From the NCBI RefSeq assembly GCF_004348595.1, contig NZ_SMKD01000005.1, forward strand, positions 23,087 through 87,086: DNA of 64,000 nucleotides, in the 5' to 3' direction. The notes beneath the pieces are model-generated. The model was not told the origin of the DNA and did no database searches. It worked only from the letters and a program-made list of their open reading frames with translations. The translations under genes were made by a program, and so were the position numbers. The stretch is from Micromonospora sp. KC723 (GTDB lineage Bacteria; Actinomycetota; Actinomycetes; Mycobacteriales; Micromonosporaceae). Positions within the stretch are counted from its first letter, which is position 1. Each line of letters begins with the position of its first letter. Of this stretch, positions 20,277 to 29,608 are shown piece after piece.

Positions 20277-21807
20277 CGTCACCCGGGTCCATCGACCGTG
20301 GGGCCGCCACCGCCACCGGGTGATCCGCCGTCGCGGCCCCGGCCGGGTCGCCGCCGGCGGCCGGCGCAGCCGGCGTGGGCGTCCCCCGGTCCGGCAGGCC
20401 GGCAACGCTGTCCCCGGCCTGCCCGGTGGCCGCCCCGCCGTCCCAGGGGGCCGGAAACCACACCTCGGCGACCAGGCCGCACCGGTCTCCCGGACGCATG
20501 GTGAGCCGGCCGTCGGAGGCGTCGACCAGCACCGCGACGATGGTCAGGCCCAGCCCCGCGCCCTCGACGTTCTGCGCGTCCGGCGCCCGCCAGAACCGCT
20601 CGGTGGCCTGTTCGAGCTGATCCGGGGTCATTCCCGGGCCGGTGTCGGAGACCTGGAGGAGGATTCCGCCATCGACGTGCCGGACGGTCACGGTCACCAC
20701 GCCCCGCTCCCCGCTAAACTTGACCGCGTTGTCGATCAGCGCGTCGAGAGCCTGGTCGACGGCGGTCGGGACGGTCCGGGCGTACGCCGGGCCGTCGGCG
20801 GCCAGCCGCAGCGTCACCGACCGGTGCCGGGCCAGCGGCTCCCACGCCGCGACGCGGAAGGCGGCCAGTTCCGCCGCGTCGACGGTGATCCGCTGGTTCT
20901 CCTCCCGCTCCGCGCGGGCCAGGGTGAGCAGCGCGTCGAGCACCAGGGCCAACCGGTCGGTCTCCTCCAGCGCCAGTCGGTGCTCGGCCAGGCCGTCCGG
21001 GTCGGTGAGGCTCGACCCCAACTCCTCGACCCGCAGCCGCAGCGCGGTCAGTGGGTTGCGCAACTGGTGACTGGCGTGCGCCACGAAGGCGCGCTGCCGG
21101 TCCATCACGTCGGAGACCACGTCGGCCATGTTGTTGAAGCTGGCCGCGAGACGGCGCAGCTCGGGTGGGCCGAGCCGGTGCTGCACCCGCGCGCCCCGGT
21201 CCCCCTCGGCGATCTCGTGGGTGACCGCGTCCAGCTCGGTCACCGGGCGCAGCACCCAGCCGGCCAGCCCGAAGGCGGTGGAGACGCAGGCCAGCACGGC
21301 GAGCAGCCCGATCCCGGCCAGCAGCAGCCACCAGGCGGTGACGGTACGCCGGACCTCGTCCGCCGGGGTGGCGGTGACCACCGCGCCGAGCACCTCGCCG
21401 CCGTCGTTGATCGGCACCGCCACCACCAGCGGACCGTCGACCCAGGGCCAGACCGCCTCCGGGGCGCTGAACTGCTGGCCGGCCAGGGCGCTGTCCAGCG
21501 CCGCCGTTGTCCGCGGGTCGTCCCGCCAGTCGGGCGACACCACCACGGTCCGGCCGTCCCGGTCGACCACCGCCGCGCCGATGCCGTACAGCTCGTCGTA
21601 GGCGACGAGCTCACCGCCGAGCGGCCCCGGCACGTTGCCGCGCAACGCCGGCCCCGCCAGCGAGGCGAACCGGGTCGCGTCGGCGAGCCGGTCGGCGCGG
21701 ACCCGGTCGGTCTCCCGGGAGGCGAGGGTGGCGGCCAGCGGCGTCTCCAGCGCCACCAGCACCAGCACCATCAGCAGCAGGTAGCTGATGACCAGTCGTC
21801 GACGCAC
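20266..21807 (-). CDS. HAMP-domain sensor histidine kinase
   Basis: A 513-aa membrane kinase. Transmembrane segments at about 5-28 and 158-184 flank an extracellular domain of about 130 residues. A HAMP linker follows at 185-237, then the HisKA phosphoacceptor H247 in AHASHQLRNPL. The ATPase domain has DNAVKFSGE (N box), DTGPGMTPDQ (G1) and GAGLGLTIV (G2). The C-terminal 60 residues are Pro/Ala/Gly-rich and look disordered. It follows the response regulator by 9 bases and forms an operon with it. The convergent TAXI lipoprotein is the probable partner on the outside. Confidence 0.92.
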   Translation of the reverse strand: MRRRLVISYLLLMVLVLVALETPLAATLASRETDRVRADRLADATRFASLAGPALRGNVPGPLGGELVAYDELYGIGAAVVDRDGRTVVVSPDWRDDPRTTAALDSALAGQQFSAPEAVWPWVDGPLVVAVPINDGGEVLGAVVTATPADEVRRTVTAWWLLLAGIGLLAVLACVSTAFGLAGWVLRPVTELDAVTHEIAEGDRGARVQHRLGPPELRRLAASFNNMADVVSDVMDRQRAFVAHASHQLRNPLTALRLRVEELGSSLTDPDGLAEHRLALEETDRLALVLDALLTLARAEREENQRITVDAAELAAFRVAAWEPLARHRSVTLRLAADGPAYARTVPTAVDQALDALIDNAVKFSGERGVVTVTVRHVDGGILLQVSDTGPGMTPDQLEQATERFWRAPDAQNVEGAGLGLTIVAVLVDASDGRLTMRPGDRCGLVAEVWFPAPWDGGAATGQAGDSVAGLPDRGTPTPAAPAAGGDPAGAATADHPVAVAAPRSMDPGDVRA

Positions 21808-21816
21808 CGGCGCCCC

Positions 21817-22473
21817 TCACTCGCCGCGGAGCCGGTAGCCGACCCCGCGCACCGTCTCCACCAGGCGGGGGTCGCCGAGCTTGCCGCGCAGCGAGCCGAC
21901 GTGCACCTCCACGGTGTGCCGGTCGGCCCAGGTCGTCCCCCAGGCGTCCAGCAGGATCCGGTCCCGGGGCACCGCGACGCCCGGCTGGCGGGCCAGGGAG
22001 AGCAGGATGTCGAACTCCTTACGGGTCAGTGCCACCGCCCGGCCGTCGACGGTGACGGTACGGGCGGCCACGTCGACGCGCAGCGCCCCGACCTCGATCA
22101 GGTCCCGCGCCGGCGCGGCGTGCGCGGCCCGCCGCAGCACCGCCTCGATCCGGGCCTGGAGCTCCACCATCGAGAACGGCTTCACCACGTAGTCGTCGGC
22201 GCCGAGCCGCAACCCGAGCACCCGGTCCCGCTCCTCACCCCGGGCGGTCACCGCGATGATGCCCAGCTGGCTGCTGCGGCGGCGCAGCTCCCGGCAGACG
22301 TCGGTGCCGTCGCCGTCGGGCAGGGTCAGGTCCAGCAGCACCAGGTCGCAGGGGGCGGCGGAGAGGGCGGCGGCGACCGTGGCGGCGTGCTCGACCTGGT
22401 ATCCGCGCCGGGTCAGCGCCGAGGACAGGGCGGCGGCCACCCGTCGGTCGTCCTCGACCAGCAGGATGCGCAC
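21817..22473 (-). CDS. OmpR-family response regulator
   Basis: A 218-aa DNA-binding regulator, the partner of the downstream kinase. The receiver domain has the acidic pair EDD at 7-9, phosphoacceptor D48 in LVLLDLTLPDGDG, Thr in AVTARG and Lys in DYVVKPFS. The winged helix covers about 125-216 (LTRKEFDILLSL ... VHVGSLRGKLG ... VRGVGYRL). I chose GTG 22473 because the receiver begins there (VRILLVEDD) and GGGGG lies a few bases upstream. Confidence 0.93.
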   Translation of the reverse strand: MRILLVEDDRRVAAALSSALTRRGYQVEHAATVAAALSAAPCDLVLLDLTLPDGDGTDVCRELRRRSSQLGIIAVTARGEERDRVLGLRLGADDYVVKPFSMVELQARIEAVLRRAAHAAPARDLIEVGALRVDVAARTVTVDGRAVALTRKEFDILLSLARQPGVAVPRDRILLDAWGTTWADRHTVEVHVGSLRGKLGDPRLVETVRGVGYRLRGE

Positions 22474-22669
22474 CGGTGACCCCCATTCGTCGTACGGATG
22501 ACCTGCGAATGGTGGCAGAAGCACGCTCGCCGTGGGAGCCCCGGCCCGCAGGCCAGGATCGGGTGGCCCGGCCCGGGCGCCGGGGCGGGCCGTGGGCTGC
22601 CGGAACGCGACGAGCTGGTGCCGCCCGGGGACTGGGCCGGCCGACGGCCGCGAGCGGACTGGTGCGACT

Positions 22670-22702
22670 GGGGCCCGGGACGAACGTGTCGTCCCGGGCC
22701 CC
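22670..22702 (-). terminator. Strong hairpin after the first TagF-like gene
   Basis: A perfect 13-bp stem (GGGGCCCGGGACG against CGTCCCGGGCCCC) with a 7-base loop, 14 bases past the stop codon of the leftward gene. It separates that gene from the response-regulator promoter. Confidence 0.8.
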
Positions 22703-22716
22703 GCGCGGCGGTACGG

Positions 22717-24480
22717 TCAGCGGCAGAGCCGGGCGATCTCCTCCTGGAACCGCTCCATCGGGTTCGCCTCGGCCGGACCGAGCAGGTACGTCTTCAACTC
22801 CCGCCGCGCCTCGGTCATCGGGTCGTCGCCGGCCCGGGTCAGCGCCAGGATCTTCTCCAGTTCGCCGCAGTCCACCGAGAGCAGGTACGCCGCCCGCGAG
22901 GTCGGGAAGGTGCGGCGGAACTCGTCCTCCGGCAGGCCGCTCGGGTTGGCCACCACATACGGCCGCTGGCTCTGCACGAAGTCGGAGACGACGCTGGAGA
23001 CGTCGCTGATCAGCAGGTCGGTCTGGTTGAAGCAGTCGAACAGCGCCGGCACCCGCCCGGTGACCACCCGGTGGCCGGGTCCGTCCAGCGTGGTCGCGTC
23101 GGTGTCCCCGCCGGCCGCCCGGATCAGCGCCACGAGCCGCTCGTGCACGGCCTTGGCCGCCTTGGACCGGGAGCCGGTCAACGGGTGCGGCTTGTAGATC
23201 AGCCGGACCGCGGGCGAGGTGGCCAGCAGGCCCTTGACGATCCGCTCCCCCATCAGCACCAGCGAGGTGTGGTACGGGTCGTCGTCCAGCCACCCCTCCC
23301 AGGTGGGGGCGTAGAGCACGGTGAAGGGCCGCTGCGTCGACTCCGCGCCGAAGGTGGCCACGCCGGCGAGCTGCGGGCGGCCGATCTCGACGATGTCCTC
23401 GTCGCGTACGCCGACCCCGGCACGCGCGTAGCGCTCGCGGCCCGCCAGGCCGGCGACCCAGACCTCGTCGTACACCTTGCTGTACGGGTTGACACTGGCC
23501 TGCTTGTCGCTGTCGCCGTGGCCGACGAAGACGTGCTTCATACCCGGCTCGCGCAGCATGTGGATGTTCGCCCCGACGTTGGCGGCGTACAGGGCGGCGC
23601 GCACGGTGCCCAGTTCCAGGTTCATGAAGTCCACCCCGGCCGGTACGCAGACCACCGGCAGCCGGGTGTCGGCCAGCTCGAGGAACGCCTCCTTGCTGCG
23701 CATCAGCACGATGCCGCGCTGGTCCAGCGCCTCCGTCGGGGCGAGCCACATGTTGGCCTGGTAGACGTCCTTGGCCGGGCCGGCGAAGTAGAGCGCCACC
23801 TCGGGACGGTAGCTGTCGATCCAGCGCTGGAGCTGGGCGAGCAGTTGGTCCTTGCCGGTGCCGCTGCCCCGGCCCCGCAGCCAGGTCAGCACGATGATCG
23901 CGCCGATCACCGCCGCCGCGACGGCCGCCGCCGCGCCCGCCGCCAGCACGGGGGCGGCGTCGCCCCGCACGGCGGCCATCACGGCGGCCGGGATGAGCAC
24001 CACGTTCAGCACGGCCATCCGGACGCCGGCGTTCTCCGACGCCCACCGCGGTGGGCGCGGCGCGGACCGGACCGCGCCCAGCTCGATGTTGCGCACCAGC
24101 GCGGAGACCGGGTTCCGCCGGTCGATCATCGTGTTCAGCGCCCCGGCGAACACGGCGATCACCCAGACCGCGGCCGGCAGGAGCAGCAGCCAGGTCAGCT
24201 CGACCCCGGTGAGCGGCACCGTGGCGGCCACCAGCAGGACGCTGGCCAGGTCCCGGCTGAGCTGCCGGTACCCGAGGTTGAGGCCGACCTTCTCCAGCAG
24301 GACGTCCGACGGCGGCGACCATCGGGTGAGGGCGTACTCACCGACGACGGCGGCCAGTCCGGCCACGGCGAAGACGGGAACCCAGCCGAAGGTGCCCGCG
24401 ACGAGCATGACCAGATAGGACAGCACCAGCAGCGCGCCACGGGCGGCGGTGCCGATGCGTCCAGTCAACGAGCCGAACAA
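22717..24480 (-). CDS. TagF-like polyol-phosphate transferase with N-terminal membrane domain
   Basis: A 587-aa protein of the CDP-glycerol glycerophosphotransferase family, which builds poly(polyol-phosphate) chains of teichoic acids. About 200 N-terminal residues form several membrane helices. The C-terminal GT-B domain has the diagnostic FVGHGDSDKQAS, VLYAPTWEGW, IYKPHP and LLISDVSSVVSDFVQ blocks that bind the CDP-polyol donor. A paralogue with the same architecture lies at 31141-32856. The locus also has a TagGH-like exporter and a CDP-ribitol-type enzyme, which supports a wall polymer role. Whether it transfers glycerol or ribitol phosphate cannot be told. Confidence 0.85.
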   Translation of the reverse strand: MFGSLTGRIGTAARGALLVLSYLVMLVAGTFGWVPVFAVAGLAAVVGEYALTRWSPPSDVLLEKVGLNLGYRQLSRDLASVLLVAATVPLTGVELTWLLLLPAAVWVIAVFAGALNTMIDRRNPVSALVRNIELGAVRSAPRPPRWASENAGVRMAVLNVVLIPAAVMAAVRGDAAPVLAAGAAAAVAAAVIGAIIVLTWLRGRGSGTGKDQLLAQLQRWIDSYRPEVALYFAGPAKDVYQANMWLAPTEALDQRGIVLMRSKEAFLELADTRLPVVCVPAGVDFMNLELGTVRAALYAANVGANIHMLREPGMKHVFVGHGDSDKQASVNPYSKVYDEVWVAGLAGRERYARAGVGVRDEDIVEIGRPQLAGVATFGAESTQRPFTVLYAPTWEGWLDDDPYHTSLVLMGERIVKGLLATSPAVRLIYKPHPLTGSRSKAAKAVHERLVALIRAAGGDTDATTLDGPGHRVVTGRVPALFDCFNQTDLLISDVSSVVSDFVQSQRPYVVANPSGLPEDEFRRTFPTSRAAYLLSVDCGELEKILALTRAGDDPMTEARRELKTYLLGPAEANPMERFQEEIARLCR

Positions 24481-24717
24481 CGAGTACGCTCCCTACGAGA
24501 TCGATGACGGGCGTAGCCTGACGATCGCTGACGTCACCGGGCGAGGCGACGCTCACGGTGCGACGACCGGGCCAACCGGTCCGACGGTGACTGCGACCTT
24601 AACGCGAGGAGACGCCCGGTCGTCCTTCGGGTACACGACTCCCACAATGGTCACAGTTCCGGCCGTCCGCAGGAGGTCCCCCGTCACGCCGGCGGCGTCA
24701 CCACCCCGGCCCGGTGC

Positions 24718-26802
24718 TCAACCGCTGCGGCCGTAGCAGGTCATGGCCCCCGGGCCCCGGCGCGCGGCGAACTCCTGGAAGCCCAGGTCGACCGCCATGT
24801 CCCGGGCGTACTGGTTGCTGTGGTAGACGCAGATCGTGCCCACACCGACCCGCTGCACGGCGGCTTCGACCTCGGCCTTGGACGGCTGCTGCCGGCCGTC
24901 GGCGAACCGGGCCAGCAGCAGCCGGTCCTTGGCGAAGTCGGAGTTGCGGTCGTACTCGACCAGGTAGAAGTCGCGGGGCAGGACGACCCGGACGCGGCTG
25001 GTGACGATCAGCGAGGTCCGCATGATCACCGAGGGGGCGAGGAGGAGCCCGGCCGGCCGGTCCTGCTCGGAGATCCAGAAGGCGATCCGCTGCCGCTGCT
25101 GGGGCAGCTTCCAGGTCGGCCGGTCGTGGGTCTCGACCCAGCTCACCGGCGACCACATCGGGGTCGCCCAGATCGCGAACGAGGCGACCATCGCCACGGC
25201 CACCACCGGACCGACCGCGACCCGCAACGCCCGGGTCGCCGACGGCACGTCCACCGTGCAGAGCAGACCGATCAGCGTGGGCAGGGCGAGCAGCCAGGGC
25301 ACCCGCCAGAGCACGACGGAGATCCCGCTGGCCGCGCCGAGTGCCTCCAGCACCCCGGGGATCAGCAGCACGCTCATGGTCAGCGTGGCGCCGGCCGCGA
25401 GCAGCGCCGGGGTGCGGCGGCGGGCCAGCAGCGGGCCGAACCACAGGGCGAGCCCGCTGATCACGCCGACGATGCCGATCATCAGGGTGCGCCGGTAGGT
25501 GTACTCGGCGTCGAAGAAGGCGTCGTCCGCGCCGGTGGCGTTCATCCCGCCCAGCACCAGCCGGGACACCACGATCGCCCCGACCGGGTACGCGACGGCG
25601 GCCAGCCCACCGATGACGGCGTCCCTGACCCGGCCGACCAGCAGCATGGCCAGACCGGCCGCCCCGACCAGCAGCGGCAGGATGATCGCCGAGGTGGTGG
25701 TGAGGCCGGTGGCGGTGACCGACAGCGCGAACACCATCAGCAGCGAGCGGCGGCTGCGGGTGTCGAACCACTCGGTGAGGTAGAGCCACATCAGCGGGAT
25801 GACCGCCGAGACGAACATGCCCTTGCCCTCGTACAGCCGGGGCAGGTGGAAGGTGCCGAGCGCGGCGTCCGCACCGGCCACGAGGTAGAGGTACGCCACG
25901 GCGACGCTGAACGCCAACACCGGCCGGCGCGGGGCCCAACGATGGGTCAGCCGCCACAGGGCGAGGATGGCGAGCACCGCCATCACCGGCAGCGCGAGGT
26001 ACCAGGTGGCGGAGGCGCCGTGGATGCCCAGGACGTGGCCGAGCGCACCGGTGAACACCTCGATCGACGGGGTGGGCGGCTGCGACCCCATCGCCGGGAG
26101 GACGTTCTCGCTGAACAGGAAGTCGTTGAGCGGCACGATGTCGCGCTCGGCCACCCAGGTCGACTTGCCGACGTAGTAGACGTCGTCCGGGGTGTTCCGG
26201 GCGATGAGGAGCGAGGAGATCGCCACGCCGACGGAGACGAGCAGCGCGTACGCGGACTGCGGGACGGTGGGCGCGGGCGCGGCGGGCGCGGGACCGGCGA
26301 GCCAGGCGCGGCGGGTCATCAGCATGACCCCGACGGCGGCGACCGCGCCGGCGGCGGCCGGGATCCACCAGGAGATCGCGTCGCCGGCCGGGGTGTTGGC
26401 CAGGCCGGCGGTGACCGCGGCGACCAGGCCGGCCGCCACCACCGCGAGCAGCAGGCGACGCGGGTAGCCGGTGGCGGGGGTGGCGTCCGGGACGGTCGGA
26501 CCGGCCGCCGGGCGGGGCGTGGACCACCGCCGCCAGGCGCGCACCGACCACCAGCCGGCGAGCAGGACGCCGCCGGCCACCCAGATCAGGAAGGTGACCG
26601 ACGGACGCAGGGCGAACAGGAAGGCCGCGTGGTAGAGCACCGTCCAGAGGGCGAAGCCCAGCACCCCGGCGTCGGTGATGACGGCGGGCGCCGCGGCGGT
26701 GAGGGCACGCAGCAGGCCGCCGGGGGGTGACGGCGGTCGTTCGGTGGCGGTGTCGGCGGCGCCGGGGCGCGGCGCGACGGCAACGTGGTCGGCGTTCGAC
26801 AC
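24718..26802 (-). CDS. Large polytopic membrane protein, function unknown
   Basis: A 694-aa integral membrane protein with about 14 hydrophobic segments and a soluble C-terminal stretch of about 110 residues containing two Cys. Recognisable but unnamed landmarks are NTPDDVYYVGKSTW, ERDIVPLNDFLFSENVLP and LWRLTHRWAPRRP. It lacks a clear GT-C acidic pair in the first loop. GTG 26802 has AGGAC 5 bases upstream, and a longer frame stays open above it. Sitting between a TagF-like gene and a TetR gene on the same strand, it may take part in wall polymer assembly. I infer this from position only. Confidence 0.65.
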   Translation of the reverse strand: MSNADHVAVAPRPGAADTATERPPSPPGGLLRALTAAAPAVITDAGVLGFALWTVLYHAAFLFALRPSVTFLIWVAGGVLLAGWWSVRAWRRWSTPRPAAGPTVPDATPATGYPRRLLLAVVAAGLVAAVTAGLANTPAGDAISWWIPAAAGAVAAVGVMLMTRRAWLAGPAPAAPAPTVPQSAYALLVSVGVAISSLLIARNTPDDVYYVGKSTWVAERDIVPLNDFLFSENVLPAMGSQPPTPSIEVFTGALGHVLGIHGASATWYLALPVMAVLAILALWRLTHRWAPRRPVLAFSVAVAYLYLVAGADAALGTFHLPRLYEGKGMFVSAVIPLMWLYLTEWFDTRSRRSLLMVFALSVTATGLTTTSAIILPLLVGAAGLAMLLVGRVRDAVIGGLAAVAYPVGAIVVSRLVLGGMNATGADDAFFDAEYTYRRTLMIGIVGVISGLALWFGPLLARRRTPALLAAGATLTMSVLLIPGVLEALGAASGISVVLWRVPWLLALPTLIGLLCTVDVPSATRALRVAVGPVVAVAMVASFAIWATPMWSPVSWVETHDRPTWKLPQQRQRIAFWISEQDRPAGLLLAPSVIMRTSLIVTSRVRVVLPRDFYLVEYDRNSDFAKDRLLLARFADGRQQPSKAEVEAAVQRVGVGTICVYHSNQYARDMAVDLGFQEFAARRGPGAMTCYGRSG

Positions 26803-26955
26803 GGGTCGTCCTGTCGTCGTACGGGCAAGGTGCGCGAGGAGACGGGCGGCGGGCGGCGGGCGGCCCACTCAGCTCCGGTCTGGCAAGAGACTAGCCGCAA
26901 TCGCCCGGCGGAGATGTCCGGCGGGTGTACCAGGGGTGTCGTGGCGGGGTGGCCG

Positions 26956-27594
26956 TCATCCGGGAACCGACCCGTCGCGCTGCCGGGGCACCGCCGCGTC
27001 GGCGGTCAGCGCTGCGGTGACAGCCTCCACCAGGGTGTCGAGATACGTGTCGGTCAGCGGGGTCCGCGCGATGGCGAGCCGCCAGTACAGCGGGCCGGCG
27101 ATCAGGTCCACCGCGGCGTCGAGGTCGGTGTCGGCTGGCAGCTCCCCACGATCCACCGCGCGGGCGATCAGCCGTCCGCCGATCTCCTGCTGCTGGGCGC
27201 GGAGCACCTGTTGCAGGGTCTCGTCGATGGTCGGGTTGCGGGCCGCCTCGGCCAGCAGGTCGGGGATGATCTGCGAGGCGAGCGGGTGGCTCAGCGCGTG
27301 CGCCACCACCTGGAACAGCAGGGACAGGTCGCCGCGGAGGGTGCCGGTGTCCAGCGCGGGAAGCTTGTTGCCGGCGGCGGCGACCACGGTCTCCAGGACG
27401 AGGTCGAGCTTGGAGCTCCACCGCCGGTAGATCGCGGTCTTGCCGACCCCGGCGCGGCGGGCGACCGCCTCGATGGAGAGCCGGCCGTAGCCGACCGCGG
27501 CGAGTTCGTGCATCAGCGCCCGCCGGATGGCTCTGGTGATGTCGCCGCGGAGCACCGCGGCGCCGGCCGGCACACGTCTCTTCTCGCTGGTCAT
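26956..27594 (-). CDS. TetR-family transcriptional regulator
   Basis: A 212-aa repressor-type protein. The N-terminal helix-turn-helix is textbook: YGRLSIEAVARRAGVGKTAIYRRWSSKLDLV at about 36-66. The C-terminal ligand/dimer domain resembles the TetR C-terminal family with the LAEAARNP and DAAVDLIAGPLYWR blocks. It diverges from the TagGH-like ABC exporter genes across 177 bases that contain an inverted repeat, so it probably controls itself and the exporter. Confidence 0.9.
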   Translation of the reverse strand: MTSEKRRVPAGAAVLRGDITRAIRRALMHELAAVGYGRLSIEAVARRAGVGKTAIYRRWSSKLDLVLETVVAAAGNKLPALDTGTLRGDLSLLFQVVAHALSHPLASQIIPDLLAEAARNPTIDETLQQVLRAQQQEIGGRLIARAVDRGELPADTDLDAAVDLIAGPLYWRLAIARTPLTDTYLDTLVEAVTAALTADAAVPRQRDGSVPG

Positions 27595-27631
27595 CGGGGA
27601 GTCTCCGCAGCTGTCACGCAGGCCAGGTTAG

Positions 27632-27652
27632 CGCAACGACGCTACGGTTGCG
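27632..27652. promoter_or_regulatory. Candidate TetR operator
   Basis: CGCAAC and GTTGCG form an inverted repeat with a 9-base spacer, 38 bases upstream of the tetR start and in the shared region with the exporter operon. Size and position suit a TetR-family dimer. Inferred. Confidence 0.4.
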
Positions 27653-27771
27653 TCCCGACGTGTTTTGCACTACCGTCCACCCAGCGACGAGGCGGCCCTC
27701 CGCATCGAGCTCCCACTAAGATTCCATCGTCGCGCGCATCCCTTTGGCACGAAAGATCGGAGCGCCCTTTC

Positions 27772-28665
27772 ATGGCCGACACCGCGCTGGTCGACCCCGT
27801 AACGGGCCTGACCCAGGCGCAGCTGGCCGCCCGGCACGGACTACGGGTCGCCGGTGAGCGCCCCTCCCTGGCCGAATACAGCCGCCGGCTGTGGGCCTAC
27901 CGGCACTTCATCGCCGCGTACGCCAACGCCAAGCTCGTCGCCTCGTACAGCAACGCGAAGCTGGGTCAGATCTGGCAGGTGCTGACCCCGCTGACCAACG
28001 CCGCCGTCTACTACCTGATCTTCGGCGTGGTGCTGGCGCAGAAGGAGATCCCGAACTTCATCGCGTACCTGACCACCGGGCTGTTCATCTTCAACTTCAC
28101 CCAGAGCGCGGTACTGGCCGGCACCCAGTCGATCAGCAGCAACCTGGGACTGATCCGGGCGCTGCACTTCCCCCGGGCCTGCCTGCCGGTGGCCGCCACA
28201 CTCACCCAGTTCCAGCAGTTGCTGGCCTCGATGGTCGTGCTGGTCGGCATCGTGCTGGTGACCGGTGAGCCGATCACCCCGGAGTGGCTGCTGATGGTGC
28301 CGGCGCTGCTGTTGCAGGCGGTGTTCAACGCCGGGGTCGTGATGGTGGTGGCCCGGATGGGGTCCAAGTCCAGCGACCTGAAGCAGCTGATGCCGTTCAT
28401 CATGCGCACCTGGATGTACGGCTCCGGCGTGCTGTACAGCGTCTCGCTGTTCAAGCGGCTGCCGGAGTGGGCGGCCACGCTCATCCAGTACAACCCCATG
28501 CTGGTCTACATCGAGCTGGCCCGGCACGCGCTGCTGGAGCAGGCGCCGCTGCTCAACGAGTCGCTGACCCAGCTCTGGCTGGTCGCAGCGGCATGGGCGG
28601 TGGTGGCCGGGATCGGTGGCTTCGTCTACTTCTGGCGCGGCGAACAGGAGTACGGCCGTGGTTGA
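27772..28665 (+). CDS. TagG-like ABC exporter permease
   Basis: A 297-aa ABC-2 type membrane subunit that exports lipid-linked polysaccharide or teichoic acid. The amphipathic N-terminal segment ends with KLGQIWQVLTPLTNAAVYYLIFG, the conserved entry of Wzm/TagG proteins. Six membrane helices follow with the LHFPRACLPVA block between helices 2 and 3 and YNPMLVYIELARHALL before the last helix. The start ATG 27772 has a GGAG about 10 bases upstream. The stop overlaps the ATPase start by 8 bases. Confidence 0.9.
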   Translation: MADTALVDPVTGLTQAQLAARHGLRVAGERPSLAEYSRRLWAYRHFIAAYANAKLVASYSNAKLGQIWQVLTPLTNAAVYYLIFGVVLAQKEIPNFIAYLTTGLFIFNFTQSAVLAGTQSISSNLGLIRALHFPRACLPVAATLTQFQQLLASMVVLVGIVLVTGEPITPEWLLMVPALLLQAVFNAGVVMVVARMGSKSSDLKQLMPFIMRTWMYGSGVLYSVSLFKRLPEWAATLIQYNPMLVYIELARHALLEQAPLLNESLTQLWLVAAAWAVVAGIGGFVYFWRGEQEYGRG

Positions 28666-29476
28666 GCACCTCGAGGCGTCGAACGACGCGACCATCACCC
28701 TTCCCCGGGTCGGCGAGCGCATCCCGACCGTGGTGGTGGACGACGCGCACGTGATCTACCGGGTACACAAGGGCGCCGGCGGCGGCACCACCCCGGTGGC
28801 CGCGCTGCGCCGGCTGGTCAAGCGCACCTCCGCGCCGAACATCCAGGAGGTCCACGCGGTCAAGGGGGTCACCTTCACCGCGTACCGGGGCGAGGCGATC
28901 GGGCTGATCGGCAGCAACGGCTCCGGTAAGTCGACCATCCTGCGGGCCATCGCCGGCCTGCTGCCGGTCAACCGGGGCGCGGTCTACACGCAGGGCCAGC
29001 CCTCCCTGCTCGGCGTGAACGCCGCCCTGCTCAACGACCTGTCCGGGGAGCGGAACGTCGCGCTCGGTTGCCTGGCCATGGGCATGCACCCGGACGACGT
29101 GGTCCGGATGACTCCGGAGATCATCGAGTTCTCCGGGATCAACGAGCGGGGCGACTTCGCCAGCCTGCCGATGCGGACGTACTCCTCCGGCATGGCGGCC
29201 CGGCTGCGTTTCTCCATCGCCGCGGCGAAGAAACACGACGTGCTGCTGATCGACGAGGCGCTCGCCACCGGCGACAAGGGCTTCCGCAAGCGCAGCGAAC
29301 AGCGGGTCCGCGAGCTGCGGGAGAGCGCCGGCACGGTGTTCCTGGTCAGCCACCAGCTCTCCTCGGTGCGGGACACCTGCGAACGGACGATCTGGCTGGA
29401 GTCGGGGCTCATCCGGATGGACGGACCCACCGACGAGGTCATCCGGGCATACGAGGCGTTCTCCAACAAAAAGTAG
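28658..29476 (+). CDS. TagH-like ABC exporter ATPase
   Basis: A 272-aa ATPase partner of the permease. Walker A is GSNGSGKST at 85-93, the signature is YSSGMAARLRFSIA, Walker B is VLLIDEALATGD and the switch is VSHQ. The SSGM signature in place of the LSGGQ canon is usual for Wzt/TagH exporters. There is no C-terminal carbohydrate-binding extension, so the substrate is probably a lipid-linked wall polymer that does not need capping recognition. GTG 28658 overlaps the permease gene. Confidence 0.92.
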   Translation: MVEHLEASNDATITLPRVGERIPTVVVDDAHVIYRVHKGAGGGTTPVAALRRLVKRTSAPNIQEVHAVKGVTFTAYRGEAIGLIGSNGSGKSTILRAIAGLLPVNRGAVYTQGQPSLLGVNAALLNDLSGERNVALGCLAMGMHPDDVVRMTPEIIEFSGINERGDFASLPMRTYSSGMAARLRFSIAAAKKHDVLLIDEALATGDKGFRKRSEQRVRELRESAGTVFLVSHQLSSVRDTCERTIWLESGLIRMDGPTDEVIRAYEAFSNKK

Positions 29477-29502
29477 AATCTATCCCACGACACCGCACCG
29501 GA

Positions 29503-29533
29503 GACCGCGTCGCCCCGTTGGGGCGGCGCGGTC
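29503..29533 (+). terminator. Hairpin after the ABC exporter operon
   Basis: A 14-bp stem (GACCGCG, G-U pair, CGCCCC against GGGGCG, CGCGGTC) with a GTT loop, 26 bases after the ATPase stop. It suggests the next gene has its own promoter. Confidence 0.65.
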
Positions 29534-29608
29534 CGCGCGTTAAGGTTCAACCCGTCGCCACTCGGGCGCCATCTTTCGTTCAGCTCCCCCTGAGAGTGAG
29601 GATCGGCA

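Noticed and set aside
20320..22479. Rightward 719-codon open frame opposite the kinase and regulator
   Set aside because: Antisense shadow of a convincing two-component system.
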